Shown here: positions 1 through 14,040 of the stretch, in pieces | Layout: each line of letters begins with the position of its first letter | Position numbering within the stretch: the stretch's first letter is position 1 | Assembly (NCBI RefSeq): GCF_965363235.1 | Contig: NC_134840.1 | Coordinates: 61,337,793-61,401,792, forward strand | Reading direction: 5' to 3' | Length of the DNA: 64,000 bases | DNA from: Mytilus galloprovincialis | Lineage: Eukaryota > Mollusca > Bivalvia > Mytilida > Mytilidae | Translations under genes and position numbers: made by a program | Notes under the pieces: generated by a model | The model's input: only the letters and a program-made list of their open reading frames with translations | Database searches by the model: none | What the model was told of the DNA's origin: nothing

Positions 1-90
1 ATTTTTACATAATTGACACAAATATATAATATAGAAAAGATTAAAATCAAATTGAGTAATCCAATTATTTTTTCATAATTTTGTTTAATT

Positions 91-240
91 GCATATATGA
101 TTGCCAATGAGACAACTGTCCATAAGAGACCAAAATGACACAGAAATTAACAACTATAGATCACCGTACGGCCTTCAACAATGAGCAAAGCCCATACCGC
201 ATAGTGGGCTATAAAAGGCCCCGAAATGACAATGTAAACT
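91..240 (+). repeat. Mussel dispersed repeat (GATTGCCAATGAGACAACT family), copy 1
   Basis: It shares GATTGCCAATGAGACAACT, TACGGCCTTCAACAATGAGC and CTATAAAAGGCCCCGAAATG with copies near 6.9, 17.0, 20.5, 29.9 (inverted) and 44.9 kb. The 5' part is shorter than in the 20.5-kb copy. It is non-coding. Confidence 0.85.
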
Positions 241-509
241 TTCACAAACTTTCCTCTATACCTGTACTCTGCAATATTTCTGTATGATACAAATGATTTT
301 CTTCTTTAAACAATGTTGTTTTCTCTGTCTCATTCTAGTCCGTGCTTTGGTCCCCTCTTTAATATGTTGTAATAAAGCTTTGTCTGGTTCCTTGCCCAGC
401 TTTGGTTGGATAGGTTTTGGACTTTGGAATATATTTTGAACTCGTGTATCACTGAAGTGACACTTATTGTCGAAATGCGCATCATCTGCATGGTGCAGTT
501 AAATTCCTT

Positions 510-956
510 TAGAATGAAATTCAAAACAGTGTGGCTGTGGCCATTGATTGACATATTAAATTCATCCATTGACTGGGACAATTTAGGTGAACGTTTGTAT
601 GTAACGACCACTGCTCACTATGTACTTTTTAAAGACACTTAAACTATGGGGTCACCAAAGGTTCTCAACACCCTAATAAAGTAATTCGAAAAATTAATCA
701 GAAATAACACGATGTTTTGATTTATATCAATTATATAAATCAAAACATAAAGGTTATTCCTGATTAATTTTTCGAATTATTTTATAATTAAAGGCGTTAA
801 GAAACCTTCGGTGACCCCGCAGTTTAAAGGTCTATTGTAGGTACGTCGTGAACAGTGGTCGTTACAGACAAACGTTCACGTAAATTGTCCCAGTCAGTGG
901 ATGAATTTAATGTGTCAATCAATGGCCACAGCCACACTGTTTTGAATTTCATTCTA
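510..956. mobile_element. Palindromic (foldback) MITE-like element, 447 bp
   Basis: The two halves are near-perfect reverse complements about an axis near 733. The outer ends read TAGAATGAAATTC and GAATTTCATTCTA. Inside, GGCCATTGATTGACA pairs with TGTCAATCAATGGCC and GGGGTCACC with GGTGACCCC. There is no credible ORF; the small reading frames here mirror each other across the palindrome. Confidence 0.8.
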
Positions 957-3900
957 TATTGCATACATATATATAGAATTACACACATTTATCTTACTCT
1001 TTTTTCCTCTCTCAAGAGGTTCGTTTGGGAATGAGTGAATATGCTCAAATATCAAGTAGGAAAGTGGACATTATCAATTGGCTTAAGTTTCATTTGACAT
1101 ATTGCCACGGACAATACAACAAATGTCACGTATCTTAATTTTTGTGTTGGGTTGTCCTTTGGCTTAAGTGTTCGGTATAATTGTACGCTCTTTTTGAAAA
1201 ACTGACTCAACACATTGCAAAAAGAATACATGTCAATGGTCTGCTCTATGGAGTTATAGAAGGATGCATATTATGTATTTAGCTATAGCCAGCAATACAG
1301 AATAAACAGGAAAATATCACTCATGATGTTGAATCATTTGTAGCATTTCCCGCTTATAAGTATATACATACTATAATTACTTCCACTATATAATATATAT
1401 ATACGTTATCTACTTCTGCGATCTAACTTGAAGCGAGGATTGTCACATTTCTATTATGTAAACAAGGTAGTATTCTGACCTTCAGATGTCTTTCGATTTT
1501 ATAGTCGTTCAATTGCTGTCTCATTTCATTCATGAATGTGACTTATGATATTACTGGAAGCAACGCAAAATGACAAAATATATACCGAGTTCAATGACAT
1601 CCTTTAAGAAGGGGCTGTCCGATGTCTTTTCAAATTAAAAAGAAAAAGTTTTTTTTTCTGACAAAGACGATTATTAGCAATCGCATTGGGACGTTGTGAC
1701 CTTAAAGAACAGAAAACACAAAATATACACTGAGTTTAGTGACAACAACTTTTAAGGGACTGTCCTTTGTTTTTTTCAAATAAAAAAAATGTTTTTTTTT
1801 CTGACAAAGACCCTCATTAGCAATCGAAATGGTACGTTGTGACCTTAAAGAAGGATTGTTCTAACATATCTCTGCACTGAACCTATTATGATGATTGAAT
1901 TCGGACACAGTCCCTAAATACTATTACCTTGGATGTGTTAAAGTAATCACCATCTTGTGGTTTTCAGCTACCGCAGACTGTTAGAGATTCTTTGAACTGT
2001 GACTCAGGGAGTTCGGGCCAGTCTGACACATATCTGATTTATCATTCAACTCTGGGTATGAAATTATATAAAAGAAAGATTATTTCATATCCATGAATCT
2101 ACAACGATGACACACATTAAAAAGAAACCGCATGTTTCCGCATCGATGATGTGTAAAGCAGGAAGAAAATATGTATCTGTTTGTTTACAAACACTGCTAT
2201 GATATACATTAACAAATGAACCGTGAATTTGAAACCACAGAATGATTTCATAAAAATGGATAACGATTCATTATATCTTTAGATAATATTGATTTATACA
2301 ATAAGAAATACTTGATTAAATACATATTTTCCCATTATTCAGTGCTTAATTATTTCTACCTTAAAAGGTAAATGTTTTAAATAAATATACTGCAATCAGC
2401 TTATTTAAATCACTTATTCCTTCATATAACCAAATAAATCAGTCAAGATATCTTTATCTAATATACGAATCAAGAGATAGAGACTATTTTACCTGATTTT
2501 AAATAACAGAAAGACAATCTTAAAAAGGTTTTTAATCCGGCATTGCTAAAATTCACAGTATCATAGTTTTATGTGTATTTAATGATCTCTCAATATTATG
2601 TCATTTTCAACATGTAACAAGATCATAAATGCAGAACTGTTGTTGGAAACCGCAATGTTGATAAATATAACCAAATTTAAATACGTAAACCCTCAATTTT
2701 TTGATCGGGGGAAAAGGGGGGGGGGGGGGGGTGTTCCAAACAATAACTAAAATATTGTCCGTCGAAATAAAGAATATGTATTAATTTTTGTATATAATAT
2801 AATCCATTATCATAATGGTTCTTCTTTCCATTCTAAGCAAAAGCAGTAGCTGATTCAAGTGGGGCATTCATCCTATTACTTTTCGGGAGAGAATATCGGG
2901 TGTTAACGTGCGGTTACAGTTACGCCCCCTGTCTTTCCTCGAACTGTGGCTCTGTCCATGAAAATTGCATTTATACAAAGAAAACGTCGATTGAACCGTA
3001 TGGAATGTTTACAGTCATTATTTTCATCAGCGATCCTATTTTGAACATCTGAAACAGCAAAGCAATTATTTCATATATATGTGTCCCTATAGACATGAGC
3101 TGTTGCTGTATAGAAGTGAGATCATCTGGTTTTCAATGAGTTTCAGACAACACACTTACCAATATCGTCCGTCTAAATAAGATGCAAGTATACACAGGGA
3201 AGTTATAAGGGTAAATATATTAAGTTAACCGACAAAATATCCCAAATGTTCAAATTTCTAAACCAACTTCCTTAACATTTCTTTAAATAACTTAAGAACT
3301 AGAAAAATGCAGAAATATGTCTAGAAATATGTCTGATACTTTGTTGTTATTATATGCATAACCAGCTACTTAAAAATTTAACAAAAATCTTCCGGTTGTC
3401 GAAAGGTTTTGAAAATGCACGTCTGTGAGTGCGTGCATGGTTACTGCCTGTGTAGGGTATGGGAAAGATAATCTAATTTCAAAACAAGCATGCTTTTGGG
3501 ACATTTGAATTTCCTTAACTAACCCATAGTGATAAAATTTCAATTTTTTTTGTGTTTAGTAGCTCCCAATGTTTCGTCCCGAAAACGTCTAAACAACTAC
3601 CGTTCCGAAATGTATTATCAGGTCATGTAGTGTAGTTGTGAAATGCGTCTTTTATACGTAGTTAGTTAACATCGAATTATATTATATATTTCAGAAAACT
3701 AAAAGTATTTGTTACTTGCAATTGAAATTTTCATTGGCATGAAAGATGGGTTGTTTTTACAGCACGGCTCGAGACTTTCATTTTTGAAATTTTCCAAAAA
3801 CTGTAATACAGCGGTCGATGTTGTAGTCTATAAAGGCACAGGATTCTTTATCAGCAAATTCCTTTATCCACAAATTATAACTTGGTTTAGCTTTACAGGA

Positions 3901-6900
3901 ATCTTCTGTTTTGTCCTCTAGTCTTTGTATTCCTATTGATAATTGTTTTTTTTTCTGAATTTATTTTTAATGTGTACTATTCTTTACATCGTTTGCTATT
4001 CCAGAGACACACACGAAAGGGATGGGGAGCGGACCCAAATATACTTGCTGATATATATATATCTTATAGATCTTTGGAAGTCTTTGTTTAATTGATTTAC
4101 AATTTGTTTTGAATCCAGATGATTAAGAGCTTGACATCAGAGACACTTGACACTATTGTTTTAACGTCTTGGTGTCTTTTATTTGATTGTATTGTTAGAT
4201 TAATGTTTTATAATATTGACGTACAACCAACATCTCTTTTTTGAAGCATTGCATTTAAACGTCACTTTCTAAAAATATCGTATTTAGGATCCACCTCAAT
4301 GTGTAAGATTCCTGTACACACAACTTATCATGGTTAAAATTTTGATTCATTAAATTTTCTGAATGAAATTTACATGAAACTGACATTTCTCTAGCATTTT
4401 TCATATCACCTCCAGCTGGGTTGATTGCATTTTGTGGCAACTTGCACAACTTACGCCTAGACGGGTGCACCTACTTCTGAGGTTAGAAAACAGCTGGATT
4501 CTGTAAAAGCTCTAAAGATATTTTTAGGTTTTAATGATAACAGAAGATTTGAAAGCAGTTTATATTTTATTTTGACGTCATCATTTTATAACGTTATTTA
4601 TATCAGAATCAGATTTATCACTGATTAAAGGTAGATAATTTATATCATTTTGAATCTATCATTTTTTATGAATATCATCATATAGATAGTAATTAAGCTT
4701 TACACTTTCCATGTATCTATTCTTTCTCTTAGATTTCAAACAAACGAAAACTTTGTTAAGCAGTAAATGTAATCGCTTGCTTGATCAGTGCTTACAAAAA
4801 GAAACGCATAAAATTTCTGCGATAAAATTGGCTTTTTATGCCTCTTGATTGAATTCATAAGAATTTTCATAAAAGTTTTGCTTTAAACCTTATTTCAATT
4901 TTTGTTACGAATCGAAACAACAAAATATGTTAAACAGATTTGTATAATAATATCAAAGGGTATATGTGTAAATATTGTTTGAAATTTTTAATTGGAAAAA
5001 AAAATATATTTAAATTCGGTAATACTATACACTTGATTAATGAACAAAAAATGTCATATTTATAAAATTTATTGGCTTATTCAGTGAAATAAAGTTAAAG
5101 ATGTTTCCCAAGGCAGTTAAGCTATGACTCAGTAACAACAAAACACCAAACATTGTATAGTCCTTGGCTATAGGGCATTGTCCATTTTAACTGTAGCCTT
5201 TGTGGTCAATATTTTATTGTAATGGGAACAAGGATCAAATGACCCATCAATTTGTCGAAATATTAATTGAGATATGATTGAAATATTTTACTAATGAATA
5301 AAAAAAATATCAAATTATTCACCTGTAAAAAGGTATGAAAAAGAATTCGGTTGACCTTGCAGAATACTAACTACTTAACAATACGAAAAATGACTCACTT
5401 CTTTTTCTTTCAAGTTCAAATATTTTTTTAATACGAAAAACAACTTTAATCAGATTTTAAAGATATCATTAGCATGTTAAGTAAAGTAACATGAAATGTA
5501 ATTAATATTAAAATACAATTTTAAGTCTACCTGTAGTCAACATGTAAAGGCGTGTCAAGAAATTCTTCACAATACATTATTACAGATACTTGTGGTTAAG
5601 TTGATTCACGTAACATTCAAATCTAAATTTATGAATAAAACAAATATGTATAATATATATATGTTTGAGATATATTTTCGAAAATGTATACACAAAACAC
5701 AACGTTTTAAATTGCAATTGTGCAGATGTGCAGCAATTTACCGATTTCCGGAGATTTGATTAGAATATCAGAATCCTTTTTAAAACATCATGTGGTTAAA
5801 CTTATAAAGACTTGTATATATTTATTGTATATCAATTGTGTATATACGCTTCTTAAACCAATATAAACAATAAACAAACAATAAAACCAACGAGACAGAC
5901 ACCCAACAATTAAGAGCAATCAGAAATGAACAATATTATAAGAAGTATGACCAACGAGTTTTGGTTTTTGAACACTCAACAGGAAATAACTTATATACAT
6001 TCCAAATAATTATAAACTGGTTTTGTGCATCTTATCTTTATTTTATTTCCTTATCACAAGGTTTTTGCATATCTTTAAATTGTAGAAACGCCCCATTTCT
6101 AATTAATCTTAGCTAAAATAGTATTTAGTTCAAAATTAAAGTTTGAAACGCGATAGGTTCTAAGGTTTTTATTTCGTTTTTTGATGTTGTCTTTTATCAC
6201 AGTCAGTTTGTTCGTCAACAAAAAATATTTTGAACATGATTCATTTGTCCACTGTATGTTTAATGCTCGTTAGAAGAAAGCGCATGTTGTTCTTGCAAAA
6301 ACAGTGATTTAGGGATGCAATGAATACATCTAGTAAGAAAAGTTCGCAAAATTTTGTAGGAACCGCAGTTGGTCACTTGCAACTGCATGTGCTATATAAA
6401 TGTTATGCAGGTTTTCTATTTTTTTCTTTCTTTAGTGACCATTGCAAAATATTCTTTTAATATCAAGCCGTCAAATAATTGTAATTTCAATTCAAAACTA
6501 TATTGTCATTAACTTAAATTAACCTATATGTGTTTTGACAAAATACAAATAACAATATAACTAAGACGTATAAATGACAAAAAGATAGCATGTTTGCATA
6601 ACTAATGAAAGATAATATTTCAATCACAAATCGCCTATATATCAATATAACAAACGACTGTTTTTTTTATAAGAATCTATGTTTTCAATCATACTTTGTG
6701 TTGTTGAACAGAGAATACATTTCATTGTTACATTATCCTCTAAGTCATTTAACTTCTAAAAGTCGAAATTGGTCATTTTGCATAATTTGTTTAATTCAAT
6801 TGTTATTTTTAAATGTCCACTATATGACAATGACTGGAATCAGTTTGACTACGCTAATTCATAGTCACACTATGGTTAGTCACATTTGACCACGTATGAT

Positions 6901-6930
6901 GCTTATTGGGACCATATATATATATAGAAA
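957..6930. other. Gene-free AT-rich DNA
   Basis: I see no exon with convincing coding content. Landmarks are a tandem duplication of about 165 bp at 1560-1860 (two copies of CTGACAAAGAC followed by TTAGCAATCG), an 18-base run of G near 2715-2733, and many A/T homopolymers. The short open frames are uninterrupted AT-rich sequence without homology that I can recognise. Confidence 0.5.
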
Positions 6931-7085
6931 AAAAGAAGATGTGGTATGATTGCCAATGAGACAACTCTCCCCAAGAGACCAAAAGACACAGACATTAACA
7001 ACCATAGGTCATCGTACGGCCTTCAACAATGAGCAAACCCCATATCGGATAGTCAGCTATAAAAGGCCCCGAAATGACAATATAC
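6931..7085 (+). repeat. Mussel dispersed repeat, copy 2
   Basis: It begins with an A-rich stretch and GAAGATGTGGTATGATTGCC and ends near GAAATGACAATATAC. It is close to full length for the short form of the family. Confidence 0.85.
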
Positions 7086-9360
7086 ATGCTAGTTAGGAAG
7101 TAGGAATGACTACTGTAGTATATTTTATAGTCATAAGGACTCATGTTATTAGTCAAATGGACAATGCCTATAATGTTTCTTCCATTGTTTTTATTTTGTG
7201 TTTATTTTTTCTTCATTTTTATCTGATTGACAAATAAATCTGGATTTAATGTCACACAGGTATAACGCAAATAACATCAAAATAAACAATTGGCCCAAAG
7301 ACATGTGCATAACGTTAAAATTATCCCGCCAATTTCAGGAATAGGAACACACAATCATTAATTTCTTGAAATAAGATTGTTCCTTGGCTGGCGATTAAAT
7401 ACTTGCTTTTAGTTCTTTTCACGTGATGCTACAAAAAAATGTTCTTCTTTCTTTAAAATTAAATAAGACAAAACATTGTTTAAGTTGGCATGTGTTTTCA
7501 ATGATGAGTGACAACTTCTGTAGTCTAAAAAGGAAAAAAAGAAAATCGATTTATATAAAGACACTAATCAAGGATACTCAAAAAATGATGTATAAGCCCA
7601 CTAAAAAATGCGAGTTCAAACCGGTACTCAAAACCAAGAGGTTTATTTAGTTTGTATTTTTAGAATCCAGCTAACATGAGCTTCCGTTGCAATTTATTTT
7701 ACATATGTAAACCATGTTTAACATCCTGACACGTCAAGAGTTTGTACAAGAATGGATTCACAAAGTTACATTAAAGTTATGATGTTTGTAATAACTTTTG
7801 ATCTTTATTTTCATTTATTTTCATTTCCAAAGGATAACAACACTATTCTGTTCTCGTTGCCAAATCTAAGACATTTTTTTCTAGTTTTCTTGAATAAATT
7901 TACCAAAAAATATCAAATAAAGTTTTTCAGAACAAGATGCAAGTCCGATCAAATAATCAATATCTTTATGGGATTCGCTTGCACTATGTGTGGCCCTATA
8001 GGAAGTTAAAGAATCTCCGGCCTTTGTTATTCTTATATGCTTTTCATTTATTTGTTTCGGACTTTAGAGTGATTGTTTATTTGTTACATGAAATCTTTTC
8101 GCAAGCCTTCAAAGTTTTGATACTTGGTATAAAAAAGGGTATTGATTAATTGGTTGGTTGATTGGTTGTTGTGTTTACCACTTTTTTCAGCACTAGTATA
8201 TAAAGTGATGACGAATGAATTAAACCGGAACGTCTGTTACAGCGATAGACTGCTTTTATACTTTGTTTTATTAACTGCATATATTTCCATTTCACTGATC
8301 AATAAAAATAAGAGGAGGGTATTGATTGATTGATTGATTGGTTGGATGGTTGAATGGATGGTCGATTGGTTGCCGTGTTTACCGCCATTTACAACACTAA
8401 GATAAAGTGATGACAAATAACTTATTCCCAAAAATGTGTATGCGCTTGACTCTAGTTAGTTACCACGTTTATAAGTGGTTTATAGTCACAAACCTCGTTA
8501 ATGGATGTTTTCATTTATATCTTGTCCATTTCTTCTTCTTGTAATGTCTATTAAATAATTGTCTCCGTTTTATTTGTAGGTTACTGGATTAAATTCATTG
8601 AAATTTACAGCTTGAAATATTGTATAAACCCATTAGTATTTGACCTTGAGATGCATTTTGGGTTTTCTGTGGTTTGGAGTTATTGTTTTATTGGCATTAA
8701 TCCTGCTCCTTCTTTAACACATGCATGTATATGAATACCAGTGTGTACTGTATTAAAACCAAAACTGAAATTTTGAACGTGCTACATGAACCTTCATGCA
8801 TGAGAAGCCCACAAAAAGACTCAGGAACATTATTCGGATTTTGAGTCGATTAGCTTTTTATTTTACTATTAGATACCAATCAGAAACTTTGTCAGATTTA
8901 AAGTCTGAAGTTCGAACCAACGATGATCAAAGATACTAAAACCGAATCGCTGCAACAAGACAACGGTGGGTGTCTCCTTTGCAGTGTTTTTGACGATTGG
9001 CAAAGCTCCTTTTCTTTATGCAATCATCAAAATATGTATTCCACTTAATTCGTGCCACGACAAATGCTCTGTTTATGGAAGGAAAATCCATATCAACAAA
9101 GAAAATTGTATGTTTTAATAATAGAGACCACCATATTCTTCTCTGTATGAAAGAGTCTTATGAATCTTGCAAAGTCTACGGTTTTCTAATCCGATTATGT
9201 TTGTAAATCCTTAACTTATTTCGAAATGATGGTTGTAAATCATTCAATATATTTAGGTTGACGTTGATGCTATATTTGTATTTTTTAATACCGCAGTTTA
9301 TACAGCCTGTAATGATTATAATATGGCTTGAACAATTCGTAAAAAAGATTGCATGAAACG
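7086..9360. other. Gene-free DNA with a diverged tandem duplication
   Basis: Two diverged units of about 175 bp start at about 8138 and 8316. Both begin AGGGTATTGATT, carry a run of (TTGA/TTGG)n and then GTGTTTACC and AAAGTGATGAC. Otherwise nothing recognisable. The last few hundred bases are the upstream region of the gene that starts at 9525. Confidence 0.5.
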
Positions 9361-9437
9361 AACTTCTACAGTTACGCCTCCCATTCCGAACGTCACTATG
9401 TCCTATAACGCCACTAACGTTGCGCTTGGAAATGTAA

Positions 9438-9445
9438 TCACGTGA
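9438..9445. promoter_or_regulatory. Palindromic E-box TCACGTGA upstream of the 399-aa gene
   Basis: A perfect TCACGTGA palindrome lies about 80 bp before the ATG, in a short stretch (about 9360-9500) that is more GC-rich than its surroundings. Such sites bind bHLH-ZIP factors of the USF/MITF type. The role as promoter is inferred from position only; no TATA box is obvious. Confidence 0.3.
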
Positions 9446-9524
9446 CGATCTCACATTTGCACAGCGCTGTATGACTACGCTCTGCAAACATCCACGCTTT
9501 CGTTAATCTCAGAAGACAAACAAC

Positions 9525-12251
9525 ATGCCGACATCTAGTCAAGCCTTGATAGTTATCACAGATGAAGGGGAAGATCCTAGGGTACCGAGAAGACATTATC
9601 CAGCAACAGCCTCCAGTTATCCTGTGCTGAATATTGGATATTCCGATAGAACTTCTAGCAAGGTAAGAATTTTTTACATGTATGTACAGTATAAGATAAG
9701 ATAAGATGATCTTTTCCTAAATTATATCAGACTCCAATTATATTTATATAAATTAAAGATGTATCTATAAGACTGTAAATATTCTGTCTAAACAGTATAC
9801 AACGATAAATATTTACAGTATTTATTTGAGTAAAAAATTAGATATAACTCATGATACCACATTCTTACAATGTTTGAGAGTACAATCAATCAATTTGCTG
9901 ATGTTTTTAAGCTATTACGAAAAACATATTACTATATTATCCATATTGATAACCTATTATTATAATAATATATAACGAACCACTTCATACGATTTTTATC
10001 TCATGAATATAAACATTTTTCTTCTGGTGTACTTTTATATCAGTTTCATCAGATTTTACTGAGTCAGTTACTCTCTAAGGTTCTATTTGGGAATTAATAA
10101 CGAAGGTAAAAACATATTCTAAGTACTATAATGATGAAATTGTTTGCTTTGAATTAAAAATGTTAATTACTACACATGGTTCAAGGAAGAAATTATAATC
10201 TCGTGTTTATATTACTGTTTTTATTTGTTCTGAAATTTATTTAAAAAAACTTTTATTTTTAACAGAGCAAGCTACCAGGATTGAAAAACACAACCAAAAA
10301 ATCAGGTTTTCAGAATCTAGTCGATGTTAAAGGTTATCGCGGAACCATATCATATGATGCAACAACTAAAGCTCTTCGTTGGTTGGTTGCTGCACAACAG
10401 ACTCGTGGCAATGTTCCACTGGCTCCTAATGGCAATGTTCCACTGGCTCCTAATAGCAATGTTCCACTGATTCCTAATGCCCAGACTATAACTGGTACCG
10501 ACAAAGCAGCACTACCTTGCTATATAGATCACACTGATCAATGGACGACTTCTAGGAGCAACAATACTTTAGAATATCAAGGTAAACAGCAAAGTAAATT
10601 TTGAAACTTTTACATTACTCATTTCCTTAACTTAAAATTTCCAAGGATGCATGATTGTCCAATATATATATATATTTAACTTTAAAACGCAAATCATTCA
10701 TTTTCAATTGAGTTTAAAATCTCCATTTTATACCAAAATCTTACTATGATTCAGAATATCAAGATTTCATAATCTTTGTAAAAAAAGATTCAGATTTAAA
10801 ATGCTGCAAACACACTGTTTGTGAATGGTGCGTGCCTGTACGGCTATGGTATCTTAAAGACAAATTTTAAAAGATATTTTACCCAAATGATGCATAACAA
10901 GCAATTTACATGTCTTACAAATCATTAAATATAAATTTACATTTATATACTGTTTACAAAAAAAATATGTAACAGTTCAAATGATTTGTTTACTCAACTG
11001 AGTGATGTTTGTTAACTTGCCTTCATGGACTCTGTTTTAGTTTTCTTAAACAATTTGTATAAAAAAAACTGTACTTTATTAGCTTCAGAAAAACGACGAG
11101 CACAGTTGGAAACGCTTGGAGTTAGAAAGAGAACATCAGGACTTGTAGCAGGACAGAGTTCAAGAGATATAATTTCATGCTCTTCAACTGTACTTCCAAA
11201 AGGTGCCAAATTTATGCCATCCCCTCCTGGTCAGAAGCCACGCCCGATACCAGTGGGAAACTATAGTCGAGACAACGTTGGGGATATGTGTGCTCCAACT
11301 GCTGTAAATGATAGGTATGCTTACTCTAAAATACTTTAGCGTAACCGCTAATGACCTTCAAAATGATTAATCAATTTATCTTTTCTCAAAAAGACAACAA
11401 TATTTACCAAAAATGTAATGAACAGCACAACACACCACAAAAACAAAAACCGAATAAACACAACACAAACAGTAACGAATAAGCACATGGAAAAGATAAC
11501 ATGACTTGGAACAAGCATAAAATGGGGTGGGGTTCGATCAGTTTTCTGCGCACACACACCCCTTTGTCTATCTCAAAAGTAAAACATACAATTGTAAATC
11601 CTCGAATCATGTAGTTGAATGTTCTTGCATAAATAAAGTTATATCTTTCACACACAAAAACAAATCAAAATTTACTTTTCAATCTATTTTGCATACAATA
11701 ACAGACGCAATTTAACCAAATACTTTGTATCTTTTAGACTGGTTCCGAAAGAAAAAAAGAAGTCTCTACTTGATGAATTAAAAGAAGCAGTTTCATACGA
11801 CAAGAGATTGTTTCCGTCTATGCACATGCGCAATTCTCTGCCTGCTCCAAGTCCCAACAGCGTTTGTTTCAGTCTAAGGAGCAATGAGGAATACACACAC
11901 AAAGAAATAATTGACTTGGTCAAGAATAAAACTGGTTTCAAACCACGCACTATCCAGTATGATCCAGTTGATGTTCGAGCAGGAAATTCAGAGGTTCCAA
12001 GTAGATGGGTTGTTGAATTTGGATCTGCCGCAGAAACAAAAAGCTTTCTGCTAAATGGACTTGAAATCTGTGGAGAAAAAGTAATTGTAAAGTTACTAGA
12101 TGACGTACATAAAATGGAATTCACAGCCTACAAACTGAAGCAAGAAGAATTGAGAAAACTTGCTGAAAGACAAGCAATGGCTTATGTCTCTCGAAAATCT
12201 CACCGAAGTCGCACAAACACAACACAGAAAAGTGAACGATGCAGGATTTGA
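9525..12251 (+). CDS. Uncharacterised protein with RRM-like C-terminal fold, 4 exons, 399 aa
   Basis: Exons: 9525-9662, 10266-10581, 11083-11314 (acceptor could also be 11089) and 11738-12251. All introns are GT-AG and the phases 0, 1 and 2 close to exactly 400 codons including TGA. The ATG has A at -3 (ACAACATGC). Residues 1-230 look largely disordered, basic and proline-rich, and include three 8-residue GNVPLAPN-type repeats. Residues about 270-350 alternate strand and helix as in an RRM fold: SVCFSLRS, THKEIIDLVKNKTGF, RTIQYDPVD, RWVVEFGSAAE, KSFLLNGLEI and EKVIVKLL. A charged helix (KQEELRKLAERQ) and a basic tail follow. The family is not firmly recognised. A relative of the vertebrate C19orf81-type proteins is possible but rests on memory only. 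The RRM call is an inference from the strand pattern; no clear RNP1 or RNP2 aromatic residues are visible. Confidence 0.8.
10407..10478 (+). repeat. Coding 24-bp minisatellite, 3 units
   Basis: Three in-frame 24-bp units encode GNVPLAPN, GNVPLAPN and SNVPLIPN inside exon 2 of the 399-aa gene. Units 1 and 2 are identical; unit 3 has a few substitutions. This suggests local slippage, and copy number may vary between alleles. Confidence 0.85.
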
Positions 12252-12324
12252 ACATTGAACCGTTTAAGATATATAGAAGAGGATTGTTTATGTTTATGTT
12301 TTTGTTTGTTTCAATTTTATTATC

Positions 12325-12330
12325 AATAAA
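12325..12330 (+). terminator. AATAAA polyadenylation signal of the 399-aa gene
   Basis: The first AATAAA after the stop codon lies about 75 bp downstream and is followed by a TG-rich stretch (TTGTGTTTGC), as expected for a cleavage site. Confidence 0.55.
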
Positions 12331-13794
12331 TTTAATTTCTTGTTCCATTGTGTTTGCATTTTTAGTATGCTTTTGTTTTTGTTAAGTTTTTACAGGGGTG
12401 GTATTGGTAAATTATTCAGTTGCTTAACTCTTTTAGTGGCTTGTTATGCATAATTTCTAGATTTGCAACTGTTTGTCCTATTGCGATATTAACGTAACAT
12501 CTTTTACTTAGGTATCACTATGGGAACAGAAATAATCAAAGATCTGTCATTATCGCCCATTTTTTCAAATAACGAACAACATTAAAAAAAATTAAAACTA
12601 TGTTCTTACATAGGACATTCACATGACACTGTGTTTAGGGTTTAAGTATTATTTAGGTCTCAACACTCAGCCAATACGTGTTTTGATCTATTGAAGACAC
12701 TGAATGTATGATTGTCTTGATATTTCAAATTTGAGTAGTATACTTAAGTCAACTTCAAATATGTTAGCCAGTCATGGTTAAATCAAGAGAAAGAATTGGA
12801 ATGAGACTAATGTCTGAACAGGGAATCAACAAAATCCATGGAAATAAGCGTCAACCATGACACAGCATTCGCTTTAAACCATATGAATTTACAAATAATT
12901 GTTTTAAAAATCTTTTTAGCTTACAACTTAAGTTGAAGGTGAAAAAGGTATATATAACAGGGTCACAAGCTAAATTGTTGGCGCTAAGGCGGGTTGCATA
13001 TCCTTAGTAAATTCAAGATTTCATTGAAATAGTCTCTCGTTGTCTCAAAATAGATCCAATTTTTCATATAAAATCAGTTTGCATATTTTTTAATTCAATA
13101 TACAAATTCGTTCACTGTTTATTCAGATTTTCAATGAAGGTGTGACAAATTCTATTGGTAGATTAAATATTTTGTCTAAGAGTCGTTATACGAAATCATA
13201 CACACATAGAATACATTCCCTAGCTTTTAATACGGATAATAATTAAATCATTAAAATTAAATACATGTGAACTAAGCTTGTTGATAGGTATACATTAATA
13301 AAAACATGGTTTAAATTGTGATTATTACGTATATTTCAAAAACAAAAATAAGGTAAGAAACTGATTGACCTTTCGATGTTTTTTCCACGTTCTTAATTTT
13401 TTTATTTGTTCGAACTGTTTGTGATCAGAATATGAATCTTTATCTTCGTGTTTTTAACAGTTGAGATTGAACCTAAGGGGGCCGCGAAAGGGTTAGATTA
13501 AAGCACGCTCTCTATGTAAGGCAAGTACACTAAATGATTTGTTTGCCGGAAATGCCGACTTAAACTTTACGGTCATCCCCCACCTCATGTATATTGCAAT
13601 GCTTATATTCTTAAAGCACAAAGCCATAAACTAGTTCTATAATGATAATCAATTCTAGTTTTGTCCAGTTTTATTAAGGATCTGATGGATAAATTTCAAC
13701 CTTGCCTCAATTCAATCGTTTGAAACATATTTCCTCTTAGAACTATCCTTCAGTTAAGTACAAATAGAAAATCAAATCGACATGCATTCTGAAT
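12331..13794. other. Intergenic DNA, nothing recognised
   Basis: AT-rich sequence between the 399-aa gene and the repeats at 13.8 kb. I looked here for BTB/BACK coding sequence belonging to the downstream Kelch gene and found none. Confidence 0.5.
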
Positions 13795-14040
13795 ATAGCT
13801 GTAAAGTTTTTTCAGTGGTTGTCGTTTGCTCCTGTCACAGTGTGTATCATATATTGTTCTGTACATTAGTTTTCTCGTATGAATGTTTTACTTTTGACAT
13901 TGTTGGGCCTTGTATAGCTTGCTACATGTGGTATTAGTTAATTCATTATCGAAGGCCGTATGGTGAACTTTAGATACACACTTCGACGGTTTTTGGTCTT
14001 TGGTGCAGATTTGTCTCATTGGCAATCCACATCTCCTTAT
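13795..14040 (-). repeat. Diverged inverted copy of the mussel dispersed repeat
   Basis: It contains CAGTGGTTGTCGTTTG, TTAGTTTTCTCGT, GAAGGCCGTATGGTGAAC and TTTGTCTCATTGGCAATCC, matching the longer copy at 29.6-30.0 kb with many substitutions. Confidence 0.75.

Noticed and set aside
2709-2733. Long G run as a possible G-quadruplex regulator
   Set aside because: A single homopolymer in gene-free DNA; slippage is the simpler explanation.
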